A DNA stretch of 64,000 bases from Candidatus Poribacteria bacterium (lineage in GTDB: Bacteria > Poribacteria > WGA-4E > GCA-2687025): contig BPJZ01000004.1 of the NCBI GenBank assembly GCA_026004875.1, forward strand, positions 62,001 to 126,000, read 5' to 3'. How positions within the stretch are numbered: the stretch's first letter is position 1; each line of letters starts with the position of its first letter. The notes under the pieces were generated by a model. That model did no database searches, was not told where the DNA came from, and saw nothing but the letters and a program-made list of their open reading frames with translations. Below are positions 1 to 9,237 of this stretch, piece after piece. The position numbers and the translations under genes are program-made.

Positions 1-676
1 CGTGCGCGCTGAAGCTGTCGAGTTGACGCCGACGGAGACCCGATTTCTCCTTCGCTGGAACGATAAGGCCCAACCGGTGCGGCTGCGGCTGCTGGGGATC
101 TTCAGCGTCTGGAACGCCCTGGCCGCCGCAGCGGTCGGGCTTGGGATGGGATGGGAGCTTCCAGAGATCGTCGAGGCGATCGAGTCGGTCCCCGGCGTGC
201 CGGGCCGGTTCGAACCGGTCCACGCCGGACAGCCGTTCGGTGTAGTGGTGGACTACGCCCACACCCCGGACGCGCTCAAGAACTCCTTGAAGGGGCCCGT
301 TCCCTCCGACCGCAGCGGGTGATCTGCGTCTTTGGATGCGGGGGGGACCGCGACCGGGCAAAGCGCCCGATCATGGGACGAATCGCCGCCGAGCTGGCCG
401 ATCTAGTGATCCTCACCTCGGACAACCCTCGCACCGAAGATCCGATCCGGATTCTCCAAGAGATCGAGGAGGGGATCCCAAACGGAACCTCGTACCTCGT
501 GATTCCCGATCGGGAGGAAGCGATTCGACACGCCGTTGGGAAAAGCCCAGGAGGGAGACCTGATCCTCATCGCTGGAAAGGGCCACGAGGATTATCAGAT
601 CGTTGGGGACCGACGATTGCCCTTTGACGATCGAGAGGTTGCCCAGAAAGTGCTGTTGGAGCGGTTCTCTGCGTAA
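1..676 (+). CDS. murE: UDP-MurNAc-tripeptide synthetase, C-terminal part, two frameshifts
   Basis: Adds the third stem-peptide residue to UDP-MurNAc-L-Ala-D-Glu in the cytoplasm. Only the C-terminal ligase region is in the window. Visible motifs are [23 protein letters not shown] and [13 protein letters not shown] is the signature of meso-diaminopimelate-adding MurE, which points to an mDAP peptidoglycan. The frame is broken twice: a base appears to be missing near 286-296, and there is one extra A in the AAAA at 541-544, after which the original frame returns and ends with TAA at 674-676. The breaks compensate each other and family motifs continue across them, so I infer sequencing error, not decay. 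murF begins 22 bases downstream. Confidence 0.93.
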
Positions 677-698
677 TTGGAAGGCGAGAGGAAGCGCT

Positions 699-2099
699 GT
701 GCGTTGGACGGTTCAGGAGATCGTCAAGGTCACGGGCGGAACGCTGCTTCGCGGCGACCCAGCGCGGTTTGTCGAGCGTTTCTCCACCGACAGCCGGACG
801 TTGGAGCCGGGGGAGTGGTTCGTGCCATTGCGGGGCGAGCGTTTTAACGGCCACGACTTCTTAGAAGCGGCGTTGGATCGAGGAGCAGTAGGAGCCTTCG
901 CCGCTCACGAAGAGGCCTCCGCCCGTCGCGACGTCCTAAACCGCTATCCGCACGCGATCCTCGTTGACGACCCCCTAGAGGCGCTGATCGCCCTGGCCCG
1001 TTCGGCGCGCTCGGCCTTCTCTGGACCGGTGGTGGGGATTACCGGCAGCAACGGTAAGACGACGGCCAAGGAGTTCACCGCGGCGGTCTTGGGGCCGGAG
1101 GCCCTCAAGGCGCCGGCCAGCTTTAACAACCGAATCGGGGTGGCTCGGACGCTGATCGCACTAAGCCCCCAAAGCCATCGGTTCGTCGTCTGCGAGCTGG
1201 GGACCAACCACCCGGGCGAGATCGCGGAGCTGGTGAAGATCGTCCAACCGACGATCGGGGTGTTCCTGAACGTCGGGCCGGTCCATTTAGAGTTCTTCAA
1301 GGACGAGGAGGCGATCGCCGAAGAGAAGAGCTGTCTTCCCAAGTCGAGTGAGTGGGCCGTGTTGAACGCCGATGATCCACGGGTGATCCGCTACGCTCCG
1401 GAGTGTCGGAACGTTCTGACCTTCGGGCGCTCGGAGGGGGCCGAGGTCCGCGCTGGCCTGGTAACGCTGGACGAACTGGGACGACCGACGTTTGAGCTGA
1501 TCGTTCGCGGAGACCGGGTCGGCCGGGTGGGGCTCCGGGCTAACGGAGCCCATCACGTTGTTAACGCACTGGCCGCGGCGGCGGTCGGCGTGCTTTGTGG
1601 AGTTCCCGGAGAGGCACTGCTCCAACGGCTCGCCGATGCGGAGCCGCCACCGATGCGGACCCAGCGGTTGACCCTTCACGGCGTCGAGTGGATTCACGAC
1701 GCTTATAACGCCAACCTGCCCAGCGTCCGGGCAGCGCTGGAGCTGTTCCGGCGGGTGCCCGCCGCGGGTCGCCGCTGGGTGATCCTCGGCGAGATGGCCG
1801 AGCTCGGGGCTGCCGCTGAGGACCATCATCGCGCCGCGGCCGGAGCGCTTTCGCCGGACTGGTGCGACGTTTTCGTAGCCGTCGGCCCGTACGCCGACGC
1901 GATGGCCCAAGCCGCGCAGAAGGCCGGAGTCTTGGCGATCTTCCGGTTCCCGACGGTAGAAGAGGTCTGCGAAAGCCTGCCGGAGATGCTCGCCCCTGGC
2001 GATCTGGTGTTACTAAAGGGCTCCCGACGGGCTCGGATGGAACGAATCGTGGAGCGCTTCGCCTGCGAGGGCGGCGCCATCACCCTGAAAGCGCCGTAG
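699..2099 (+). CDS. murF: UDP-MurNAc-pentapeptide synthetase MurF
   Basis: ATP-dependent ligase that adds D-Ala-D-Ala to UDP-MurNAc-tripeptide, the last cytoplasmic nucleotide step of peptidoglycan synthesis. The 466-residue product has the usual length. The Mur-ligase P-loop GITGSNGKTTAKE lies near residue 110, the central ELGTNHPGEI segment is present, and the C-terminal domain has HDAYNANLPS. I chose the GTG at 699 because GAGAGGA lies about 8 bases upstream and the product then opens MRWTVQEIVKVTGG, like other MurF proteins. An in-frame ATG at 603 would lie inside murE. It sits between murE and mraY, the classical dcw order. Confidence 0.95.
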   Translation: MRWTVQEIVKVTGGTLLRGDPARFVERFSTDSRTLEPGEWFVPLRGERFNGHDFLEAALDRGAVGAFAAHEEASARRDVLNRYPHAILVDDPLEALIALARSARSAFSGPVVGITGSNGKTTAKEFTAAVLGPEALKAPASFNNRIGVARTLIALSPQSHRFVVCELGTNHPGEIAELVKIVQPTIGVFLNVGPVHLEFFKDEEAIAEEKSCLPKSSEWAVLNADDPRVIRYAPECRNVLTFGRSEGAEVRAGLVTLDELGRPTFELIVRGDRVGRVGLRANGAHHVVNALAAAAVGVLCGVPGEALLQRLADAEPPPMRTQRLTLHGVEWIHDAYNANLPSVRAALELFRRVPAAGRRWVILGEMAELGAAAEDHHRAAAGALSPDWCDVFVAVGPYADAMAQAAQKAGVLAIFRFPTVEEVCESLPEMLAPGDLVLLKGSRRARMERIVERFACEGGAITLKAP

Positions 2100-2105
2100 T
2101 TTACC

Positions 2106-3200
2106 ATGCTCTATCATCTGCTTTACGAACAGCTCCAGCCCTATTTTTCGCCCTTTCGCCTGTTTCAGCAGATCACCTTCCGGGCGATCTACGCTGCCGT
2201 CCTTGCGTTTGTGCTGGCGCTGGTGCTGGGGCCGAGGGTGATCCGCTGGTTGCAGCGGCTTCGGTTTGGGCAGTACGTGCGCCGAGAAGGCCTGGAGTCC
2301 CACTATAAGAAGGAGGGCACGCCCACGATGGGCGGGGTTCTCATCCTTGCCGCCTGGCTGGGAAGCGCGCTGCTTTTTGTCCGTTGGACCAACCCGCTGG
2401 TTTGGATCGCCGTCGGCGCGACCATCTGGTTCGGGCTGATTGGGTTCTTGGACGACTGGCAGAAGATCCGCAAGGGCCGTTCACTGGGGCTGACGGGCAA
2501 ACAGAAGCTGCTGTTGCAGTTCTCCGGAGCCGCGGTGATCGCCTGGCTGCTCGCCCACCAGGAGACGGGCAACATCGCACCGACGGCGTTAGTCTTCCCC
2601 TTTTTCAAGTTCCTCAAGCCGGAGCTCCCCGTCTGGTTGTACGTGCCTTTTGTGATGGTCATCATCGTCGGAGCGGCCAACGCGGTGAACTTCACCGACG
2701 GACAAGACGGCTTAGCGATCGTCAGCGCCAATTACGTCGCGGGCACCTTTGGTGTCTTCGCCTATCTGACCAGCCATGCGTTGATTGCCGACTACCTGGA
2801 CATCCCGCACATTCCGGAGACAGGAGAGCTGACGATCTTCTGCACGGCCCTGGTAGGGGCCGGGCTCGGGTTCCTATGGTGGAACGCCTATCCTGCTGAG
2901 GTGTTCATGGGCGACACCGGCTCGATGGCGCTCGGGGGAGCGATCGGGACTGTCGCTGTGGCCACCAAGCAGGAGCTCCTGTTGCCGATCGTAGGGGGCA
3001 TTTTTGTCGTTGAGACCCTCTCGGTGATCCTGCAGGTTTGGTACTTCCGGCGCACGGGCGGCAAGCGGATCTTCCGCATGGCCCCGCTCCACCACCACTT
3101 TGAAAAGGGAGGGATTCCCGAACCCAAAGTCACCGTCCGCTTCTGGATCGTCGGGTTCGTGTTGGTGTTGATCGCGTTGAGCACGCTGAAACTACGGTAA
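2106..3200 (+). CDS. mraY: Phospho-N-acetylmuramoyl-pentapeptide-transferase MraY
   Basis: Integral membrane enzyme that transfers phospho-MurNAc-pentapeptide from UDP to undecaprenyl phosphate, giving lipid I. The 364-residue product has about ten hydrophobic segments and the diagnostic motifs: GTPTMGG, LGFLDDWQK-type acidic pair (FLDDWQK), NAVNFTDGQDGLA, MGDTGS and PLHHHFEKGG. The Asp and His residues in these motifs are the Mg2+ and catalytic residues of the family. It starts 6 bases after murF stops. No strong ribosome binding site is visible, so it probably depends on translational coupling. Confidence 0.97.
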   Translation: MLYHLLYEQLQPYFSPFRLFQQITFRAIYAAVLAFVLALVLGPRVIRWLQRLRFGQYVRREGLESHYKKEGTPTMGGVLILAAWLGSALLFVRWTNPLVWIAVGATIWFGLIGFLDDWQKIRKGRSLGLTGKQKLLLQFSGAAVIAWLLAHQETGNIAPTALVFPFFKFLKPELPVWLYVPFVMVIIVGAANAVNFTDGQDGLAIVSANYVAGTFGVFAYLTSHALIADYLDIPHIPETGELTIFCTALVGAGLGFLWWNAYPAEVFMGDTGSMALGGAIGTVAVATKQELLLPIVGGIFVVETLSVILQVWYFRRTGGKRIFRMAPLHHHFEKGGIPEPKVTVRFWIVGFVLVLIALSTLKLR

Positions 3201-3212
3201 GCGAGAGAGTCC

Positions 3213-4610
3213 ATGAGCGCGCGTCTGTTCCCTCCGGAGACCTGGCAAGGGGTCCGGGTGGGGGTGATCGGCCTGGGGGCGAGCGGGACCGCAGCGGCCA
3301 GAGCGCTTCAGCGCTGCGGCGCGCGGCTGATCCTCAACGACGCCCAGCCGAGCTCCCAGCAGGCCCAGATAGAGGCACAGCTTCGCAGCGCGGGGATCGC
3401 TTGGGAGGCTCTCGTCCTGGGGGACCATCCGCTGGAGCTGCTTGAAGCCGTTGAGCGACTGATTGTCTCTCCTGGGGTTCCCTTCGATCTACCGCTCCTG
3501 AGGGCGGCTCGGGAACGGGGCCTTCCTACCCTTGGTGAGCTAGAGCTGGCCTACCAGCTAACGGAGGCCCCCTTTGTCGCCGTCACCGGCACCAAAGGGA
3601 AATCCACTACCACCACGCTGATCGGGCAGATGCTGGAGGCCGCCGGCATCGCCGCCGTGGTTGCGGGGAATATCGGGACGCCGCTGACCGCTGTCGCCCT
3701 GGACACTCCTCCGGAGCGGTGGATCGTCGCCGAGGTGAGCAGCTTCCAGCTTGAGAGCGTCTTTCAGTTTCGCCCTCGGATCGGTGTCGTTTTGAACGTG
3801 ACGGCGGACCATCTGGACCGACACCGGAGCTTGGAAGCCTATCTCTCTGCCAAGCTTCGCCTGACCGAGAACCAAAAAGCGGAGGACCTGCTCATCCTGA
3901 ACGCCCAGGACACGACGGCAAGGCGCTTTATCGAGCGAACGCGGGCGCGGATTCGGCGATTTTCCCTGGAACCACGCGCAGAAGCGGAGGCGTTTCTCTC
4001 CAAAGGGTGGCTATGTCTGCGGAGCGGAGGCCGAACGATCTCCTTATGTCGTCGGGAGGAGCTGCGGGTCTTGGGAGACCACTTTGTCGAGGACGCCTTG
4101 GCTGCGGCGCTGACGGCGTGGGAGCTGGGCGCGCTGCCGGAACAGATCGCCCAACCGTTGCGGGAGTTTCGCGGCCTCCCTCACGCCTATGAGCTGGTCG
4201 CCGTTCGGGAAGGGGTGGCCTACGTGGACGACTCGAAGGCGACCAATCTAGCCGCCGTGTTGGCCGCCGTTCGGGCCACGCCGCCAGAGTCGCCGATTGT
4301 GCTGATCTTCGGCGGCGTGGACAAGGGCAACGACTATACGGGATTCCTCCCGGCGGTGCGAGGGCGGCTTCGGGCCGTTGTCCTCTTGGGCACGGAGACC
4401 GAACGGCTAGAGGCGTTGTTCCGGGGAGTGGTGCCGACGGTCGTCTGTCGCTCGATGGAGGCGGCGGTCCGAGCAGCTAGCCGGCTGGCTCGTCCAGGGG
4501 ACACAGTGCTCCTCTCTCCAGGACACGCCAGCTTTGACCTGTTCGCCAACTGGAAGGAACGCGGCGATGCGTTTCAGCGCGCCGTACGGAATGCAGGTCG
4601 AGAGCAGTAG
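3213..4610 (+). CDS. murD: UDP-MurNAc-L-alanine:D-glutamate ligase MurD
   Basis: Cytoplasmic ATP-dependent ligase adding D-glutamate to UDP-MurNAc-L-Ala. The 465-residue product has an N-terminal Rossmann-like domain (VGVIGLGASGTAAAR), the P-loop VTGTKGKSTTT near residue 125, the NVTADHLDRH segment, VDDSKATN in the central/C-terminal region and a final SPGHASFDLF motif. All are typical of MurD. It starts 12 bases after mraY, and its 3' end overlaps the ftsW start by 44 bases. Confidence 0.96.
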   Translation: MSARLFPPETWQGVRVGVIGLGASGTAAARALQRCGARLILNDAQPSSQQAQIEAQLRSAGIAWEALVLGDHPLELLEAVERLIVSPGVPFDLPLLRAARERGLPTLGELELAYQLTEAPFVAVTGTKGKSTTTTLIGQMLEAAGIAAVVAGNIGTPLTAVALDTPPERWIVAEVSSFQLESVFQFRPRIGVVLNVTADHLDRHRSLEAYLSAKLRLTENQKAEDLLILNAQDTTARRFIERTRARIRRFSLEPRAEAEAFLSKGWLCLRSGGRTISLCRREELRVLGDHFVEDALAAALTAWELGALPEQIAQPLREFRGLPHAYELVAVREGVAYVDDSKATNLAAVLAAVRATPPESPIVLIFGGVDKGNDYTGFLPAVRGRLRAVVLLGTETERLEALFRGVVPTVVCRSMEAAVRAASRLARPGDTVLLSPGHASFDLFANWKERGDAFQRAVRNAGREQ

Positions 4611-5762
4611 CCCTCACGGCTTGGGGCTCTCTCAGGGGAGGAGAAGTGGACGTCCCGACTGGGTGCTTGCCCTCTTGGCCGGTCTGCTGCTTTCGATCGG
4701 GCTGGTGTTCCTCTACTCGGCGAGCTCGTCGCTGGCGCTGGACCGGTACGGCAACTCCGCTTACTTTGTCGTCCGACAGCTGCGAGCGCTAGGGGTTGGG
4801 CTGCTTGGCGCCCTCGTGGCTTATCTGGTGCCGATCGGCGTTTATCGGCGCTACGCCAAGCGGCTGATTCTGATCTCGATCCTGTCAATGCTGGCCGTCT
4901 ACCTCCCCGGCATCGGAAGCCCCGTCGGGCGATTCCACCGTTGGATCAACCTGGGAGTGATTCAATTTCAGCCCGTCGAGCTGGCCAAGCTAGCGGTGAT
5001 CCTGTATGCGGCTCAGTTCCTCAGCAGCGATCGGAAGGATATCACGTCGTTTTCGCGCGGCGTCCTGCCCCATGTGCTGATTACCGCTGTGTTTGTCTTC
5101 TTGCTTCTGCTTCAGCCGGACTTCGGCTCGGCGGTGCTGCTCTGCGCGGTGGTGTTCGGGATGCTACTGGCCGGCGGGGCGCGGCTTTCTCACTTAGGGT
5201 TTCTGAGCGCCTTTGGAACGCTCAGCCTCTACCTGCTGATCGCGAGCGATCCCTACCGGCGGGATCGGGTGCTGACCTTCACCAAGTGGTTCCACGGGAC
5301 CCACGAGCGGCCGGATGACGCCGGCTATCAGATTTGGCAGGCTTACGACGCGCTGAGCACCGGCGGACTATGGGGGGGTGGGGCTGGGCCGAAGCCTTCA
5401 TAAACTGTTCTACCTTCCGGCTCCCCATACCGACTTCATCTTTGCCGTCGTCGGCGAAGAGTTAGGATTTCTGGGCGCCTCGGTGGTGGTGTTTGCTGAT
5501 CCTCCTTTTAGTTCTCCGGGGGATTCAGCTTTCCCTACGGCTGAACGATCCGTTTATGAAGCTAAGCGCTTTTGGGATCTCACTCTCATTGGGCCTGCAA
5601 GCCGCCGTCAATCTGGCGATGACGATGGGGTTGCTGCCGACTAAGGGGATCCCCCTGCCGTTTATCAGCTATGGGGGCTCTTCGTTGATGGTCAGCCTGG
5701 TGATGGTGGGCCTTTTGCTCAGCCTTTCGCGCCACGCGTCTCCGTCCCGCGCATCCCGTTGA
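4567..5762 (+). CDS. ftsW: SEDS peptidoglycan glycosyltransferase FtsW, two frameshifts
   Basis: Polytopic SEDS-family polymerase that builds septal glycan strands with its partner class b PBP. The first 270 residues read cleanly, with [27 protein letters not shown] and LLQPDFGSA. The frame then shifts at the G7 run near 5370-5377 and at a TTT near 5491-5493. Each break fits one inserted base, and the downstream frames give [15 protein letters not shown] and [11 protein letters not shown], both hallmark SEDS motifs. I chose the ATG at 4567 because AAGGAA lies about 8 bases upstream inside murD. An FtsW role, and not RodA, is inferred from the dcw position. Confidence 0.93.
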
Positions 5763-5774
5763 GGGGGGTTCCTG

Positions 5775-6880
5775 ATGGCTCCGCGCGGCAAGGTGTTGAT
5801 CGCCGCCGGTGGGACCGGCGGGCATCTGTTCCCCGCCCTTACGGTTGCAGATCGGCTCCGGGAGCGCTATCCGGAGGTGGAACTTGTGTTCGTCGGTCGG
5901 GCAGACAAGATCGAAGCCCGGCGGGTGCCCCAAGCAGGGTACCGTTTTGTACCTGTGCGGGCAGCGGGGGCTGCCCCGAAAGCTCGGCTACCCATGGATC
6001 CCTGCGCTTCGCTCGCTTTTAGGTGGCGTGGCGGACGTGCGACGAGTGCTTCGGCGAGAACGGCCCGACGTGGTCTTTGGAACCGGCGGGTATCTCTCTG
6101 GGCTGGTCGGGGGGGCTGGCCGCGTTGAGGCGCGTGCCGGTAGTTCTTCACGAGTCCAACGCGGTGCCGGGTCTAGCGAACCGGTGGCTGGCCCGCTGGG
6201 CCGTCGAGGTACACGTGGGCTTTGAAGCCGCTGCTCGATATCTTCCGCCGGAGAAGGTGCGCTTCAGTGGAAACCCTCTCCGTCCGGAGGTCCTCCATGC
6301 AGCGGAACGACGAGGCCAAAAGCCCCGGAACGACCCTCTGCGAATTGCGATCATCGGCGGGAGCCTGGGCGCAGCCACGTTGAACCGGGCCGTCCTTCAG
6401 GCGCTGCCGGAGCTGGCCCGTCTTCCGATCGTTCTGGTTCATCAGACCGGCGAACGGGCCTACCCGTGGGTGATGGAGACGATCCGTTCCCGATGGGGCG
6501 AAGTTCCCTGTAACATCCAGGTGGTCCCGTTCGTAGAGCAGATGGGAGAGCTCTACGCTCAGACGGACCTGTTGATCGCGCGGGCTGGGGCGATGACCCT
6601 CTCCGAAGCGGTCTGGTGTCGGGTGCCGATGGTGTTGGTCCCTTATCCGCACGCTGGGACCGACGAGCAACGCCAGAACGCGCGCGCCGTCGCTCAAGCC
6701 GGGGCGGCCCTCCTGATCGAGGACGCTCAATTTGACGGAAGTCGGCTGGTGGAGGTGGTTCAGGAGTTCCTCCGTCGGCCGGAACGCCTCGAAGAGATGG
6801 CCGCCCGTTGCGAAGCGCTCGCTCGTCCTGACGCAACCGACCAAATCGTCGAGGCGATCGTCGCCTACCTTCCACGCTGA
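5775..6880 (+). CDS. murG: MurG N-acetylglucosaminyltransferase, two frameshifts
   Basis: Peripheral membrane GT28 enzyme that transfers GlcNAc from UDP-GlcNAc to lipid I, making lipid II. N-terminal GGTGGHLFPAL, then RPDVVFGTGGYLSG, LHESNAVPG and the C-terminal domain with GGSLGAATLN and PYPHAGTDEQ identify it. The motifs fall in three successive frames. The shifts lie exactly at G5 (5966-5970) and G7 (6109-6115), each equal to one extra G, so these look like homopolymer sequencing errors. Repaired length is close to 367 residues, normal for MurG. It lies 12 bases after ftsW and 16 before murC. Confidence 0.93.
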
Positions 6881-6896
6881 GGGCGGACCGGAAGCG

Positions 6897-8327
6897 ATGT
6901 TCGGGAAGACGCGGCGCATTCACTTTGTCGGGATCGGCGGTGCTGGAATGTCCGGCATCGCAGAGATCCTTCTTGCCGAAGGGTTTCACATCTCCGGCTC
7001 CGATCTCAGCGAAAACGAGAACACCCGACGACTCTCCCAGATGGGAGCTCGGGTCTTCCTGGGGCACAGCGCTCAACACGTTGGCGCGGCGGACGTTGTC
7101 GTGGTCTCGGCGGCGGTCCCGGAGGACAACCCCGAAATTCGCGAGGCACGTCGGCGGGGTATCCCCGTGATTCCCCGCGCGGAGATGCTGGCCGAGCTAA
7201 TGAAGCTCAAATACAGCATCGCCGTCGGCGGCACCCACGGCAAGACGACCACCACCGCCCTGATCGGCACCGTCCTGGAGGCGGCCGGCTTGGACCCGAC
7301 GGTCATCGACGGTGGCCGATTGGTCCACCTGGGCAGCGGCGCGCGGGTAGGCCGGAGCGAGTTTCTGGTCGCCGAGGCGGACGAAGCCTACGGCAGCATC
7401 AAGCGTTTTCATCCCACCGTCGCGGTGGTGACCGCCGTGGACGCCGACCATCTGGACTACTATCGGAACGTCGAGGAGATCAAAGAGGTCTTCCTTTCGT
7501 TTATGAATCGGGTTCCCTTTTATGGGATGACCGTCGCCTGTCTGGATCAGGAGAACGTCCAAGCGCTCCTTCCGGAGGTCGAGAAGCGGCTGATCACCTA
7601 CGGGGTGCGCTCTGCAGCCGACGTGACGGCGGGACAGTTGGAGTTTTCTGGGACAACGAGCCGGTTTTTGGTGCGCTATCGCGGGGAGCCGCTGGGGAAG
7701 GTGCGGCTGCCACTGCCGGGGGAGCACAACGTTCAAAACGCCCTGGCCGCCGTCTGTGTGGGGATCGAGCTGGAGATCCCCTTCCCGACGATTGCGCGAG
7801 CGCTGGCCGAGTTTCAGGGGGTTCACCGACGCTTTGAGGTGCTCGGGGAGGTTGGAGGCGTTCTGATCGTGGACGATTACGCTCACAACCCGCAGAAGCT
7901 CAAGGCGGTCTTTGCGGGGGCGAAGGCCGGATTTCCCGACCGGAGGCTCCTTGCGGTCTTTCAGCCCCATCGCTATCATCGGGTACACACGCTGGCAGAG
8001 GAATTTTCCCGCTCCTTCTTCCAGGCCGATCGGGTTTACGTGACGCGGATCTACGGCGCGGGCGAAGCGCCGATTGCGGGCGTTTCCGCTGAGCGGCTTG
8101 CCGAGGCGATTCGAGCCCACGGCCACCGGGAGGTCGTCTTTCTCCCGACTCAGGAGGCGCTTCTGGAGCGGCTGCTGGAGGAGGTGCGGCCCGGCGATCT
8201 GGTCCTGACCGTCGGCGCGGGAGACATCTGGAAGGTCGGAAAGAGGCTGTTGGAACAGTTGCAGGCGAAGGAGCGACCGGGTGCCACGTCCATCCCCCTG
8301 GATCAACGCCCTCCGGAAGATCGCTGA
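6897..8327 (+). CDS. murC: UDP-N-acetylmuramate:L-alanine ligase MurC
   Basis: Adds L-alanine to UDP-MurNAc, the first amino-acid step of the stem peptide. The 476-residue product starts MFGKTRRIHFVGIGGAGMSG, the standard MurC N-terminus with its dinucleotide-like loop, and has the P-loop GGTHGKTTT and VDDYAHNP. I chose the ATG at 6897; a longer reading from 6732 would run back into murG. One oddity is that the usual EADESDxSF segment reads EADEAYGSIKRF here, a small substitution plus insertion. Its 3' end overlaps murB by 47 bases. Confidence 0.96.
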   Translation: MFGKTRRIHFVGIGGAGMSGIAEILLAEGFHISGSDLSENENTRRLSQMGARVFLGHSAQHVGAADVVVVSAAVPEDNPEIREARRRGIPVIPRAEMLAELMKLKYSIAVGGTHGKTTTTALIGTVLEAAGLDPTVIDGGRLVHLGSGARVGRSEFLVAEADEAYGSIKRFHPTVAVVTAVDADHLDYYRNVEEIKEVFLSFMNRVPFYGMTVACLDQENVQALLPEVEKRLITYGVRSAADVTAGQLEFSGTTSRFLVRYRGEPLGKVRLPLPGEHNVQNALAAVCVGIELEIPFPTIARALAEFQGVHRRFEVLGEVGGVLIVDDYAHNPQKLKAVFAGAKAGFPDRRLLAVFQPHRYHRVHTLAEEFSRSFFQADRVYVTRIYGAGEAPIAGVSAERLAEAIRAHGHREVVFLPTQEALLERLLEEVRPGDLVLTVGAGDIWKVGKRLLEQLQAKERPGATSIPLDQRPPEDR

Positions 8328-9237
8328 ACTGCGAATTCGAGAGGACGAGCCGCTCTGGCGGCATACCTCCTTCAAGATCGGCGGGCCGGCCGACGCCCTG
8401 GTTTGGGCCGATACGCGAGAGCAGCTACGTCAGGTGGTCCGAATCGCTCGTGAATATCGGGTGCCCTTTTTCGTCCTGGGGCGAGGAACCAACGTCCTGT
8501 TCGACGACGCCGGGTTTCGAGGGATCGTTCTGAAGCTGAGCCGCGAGTTTGAGATGATGCAGTTTGACGGCCGCCGGGTTCGAGCCGGCGCGGCGGTTCC
8601 GATGAGCGTCTTTAGCAAAGAGTGTGCAAAGCGCGGGCTCTCCGGCGCCGAGTTCATGTTCGGCATCCCTGGCAGCTTGGGCGGCGGCGTTCGAATGAAC
8701 GCCGGCGCGCACGGCAGCTGCTTTGCCGAGATCGTTCAAGGGTGCGAAGCCCTCGACTGGGAGGGGACATTCCGCTGGCTCACTCGTGAGGAGTTGGCTT
8801 TCGCCTACCGTTCTTCAGCGCTGAGCGACTTTGCGCTGGCGACAGAGGTCCTTTTTGAGCTGACGGCCTCCGACCCGGAGACGGTGGAGCAAAAGACAAA
8901 AGCGCTTTACTACCAACGGATGGCTTCGCAACCGCTCGCGGAGCCGAGCGCGGGATGCGTCTTTCGAAACCCGGACGTGGGCGCCGCAGGAAAACTGATC
9001 GACGAATGCGGTTTGAAGGGCCGCTCCTGCGGAGGGGCGCAGGTTTCAAAGAAGCACGCAAATTACATCGTCGCCCCAGAGGGGGCCACCGCGGCGGAGG
9101 TGCGCCGGCTGATCGCTCAGATACACCGCGAGGTGCTCCAAGCACGGGGGGTTTGGCTCGAGCTAGAAGTAAAGATCTTGGGTCCCCACGGGGAGGATTT
9201 AGGCGCCCAGCTTCTTGGGAAGGGCCTCGAAGGATGA
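8281..9237 (+). CDS. murB: UDP-N-acetylenolpyruvoylglucosamine reductase MurB
   Basis: FAD-dependent reductase that converts UDP-GlcNAc-enolpyruvate to UDP-MurNAc. The 318-residue product has the flavin-binding FVLGRGTNVLF and IPGSLGGGVRMNAGAHG motifs and a C-terminal domain with PSAGCVFRNP and AGKLIDECGLKG. In many MurB proteins the residue after SAG is the catalytic Ser. Here it is Cys, a substitution known in other lineages, so I expect activity. The GTG start at 8281 lies inside murC, and the stop overlaps the ftsQ ATG (ATGA), showing translational coupling. Confidence 0.94.
   Translation: MPRPSPWINALRKIAELRIREDEPLWRHTSFKIGGPADALVWADTREQLRQVVRIAREYRVPFFVLGRGTNVLFDDAGFRGIVLKLSREFEMMQFDGRRVRAGAAVPMSVFSKECAKRGLSGAEFMFGIPGSLGGGVRMNAGAHGSCFAEIVQGCEALDWEGTFRWLTREELAFAYRSSALSDFALATEVLFELTASDPETVEQKTKALYYQRMASQPLAEPSAGCVFRNPDVGAAGKLIDECGLKGRSCGGAQVSKKHANYIVAPEGATAAEVRRLIAQIHREVLQARGVWLELEVKILGPHGEDLGAQLLGKGLEG

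Noticed and set aside
4567..6880. ftsW and murG as pseudogenes
   Set aside because: Both are single-copy essential genes in an intact cluster, and every break falls in a homopolymer and is cured by removing one base.
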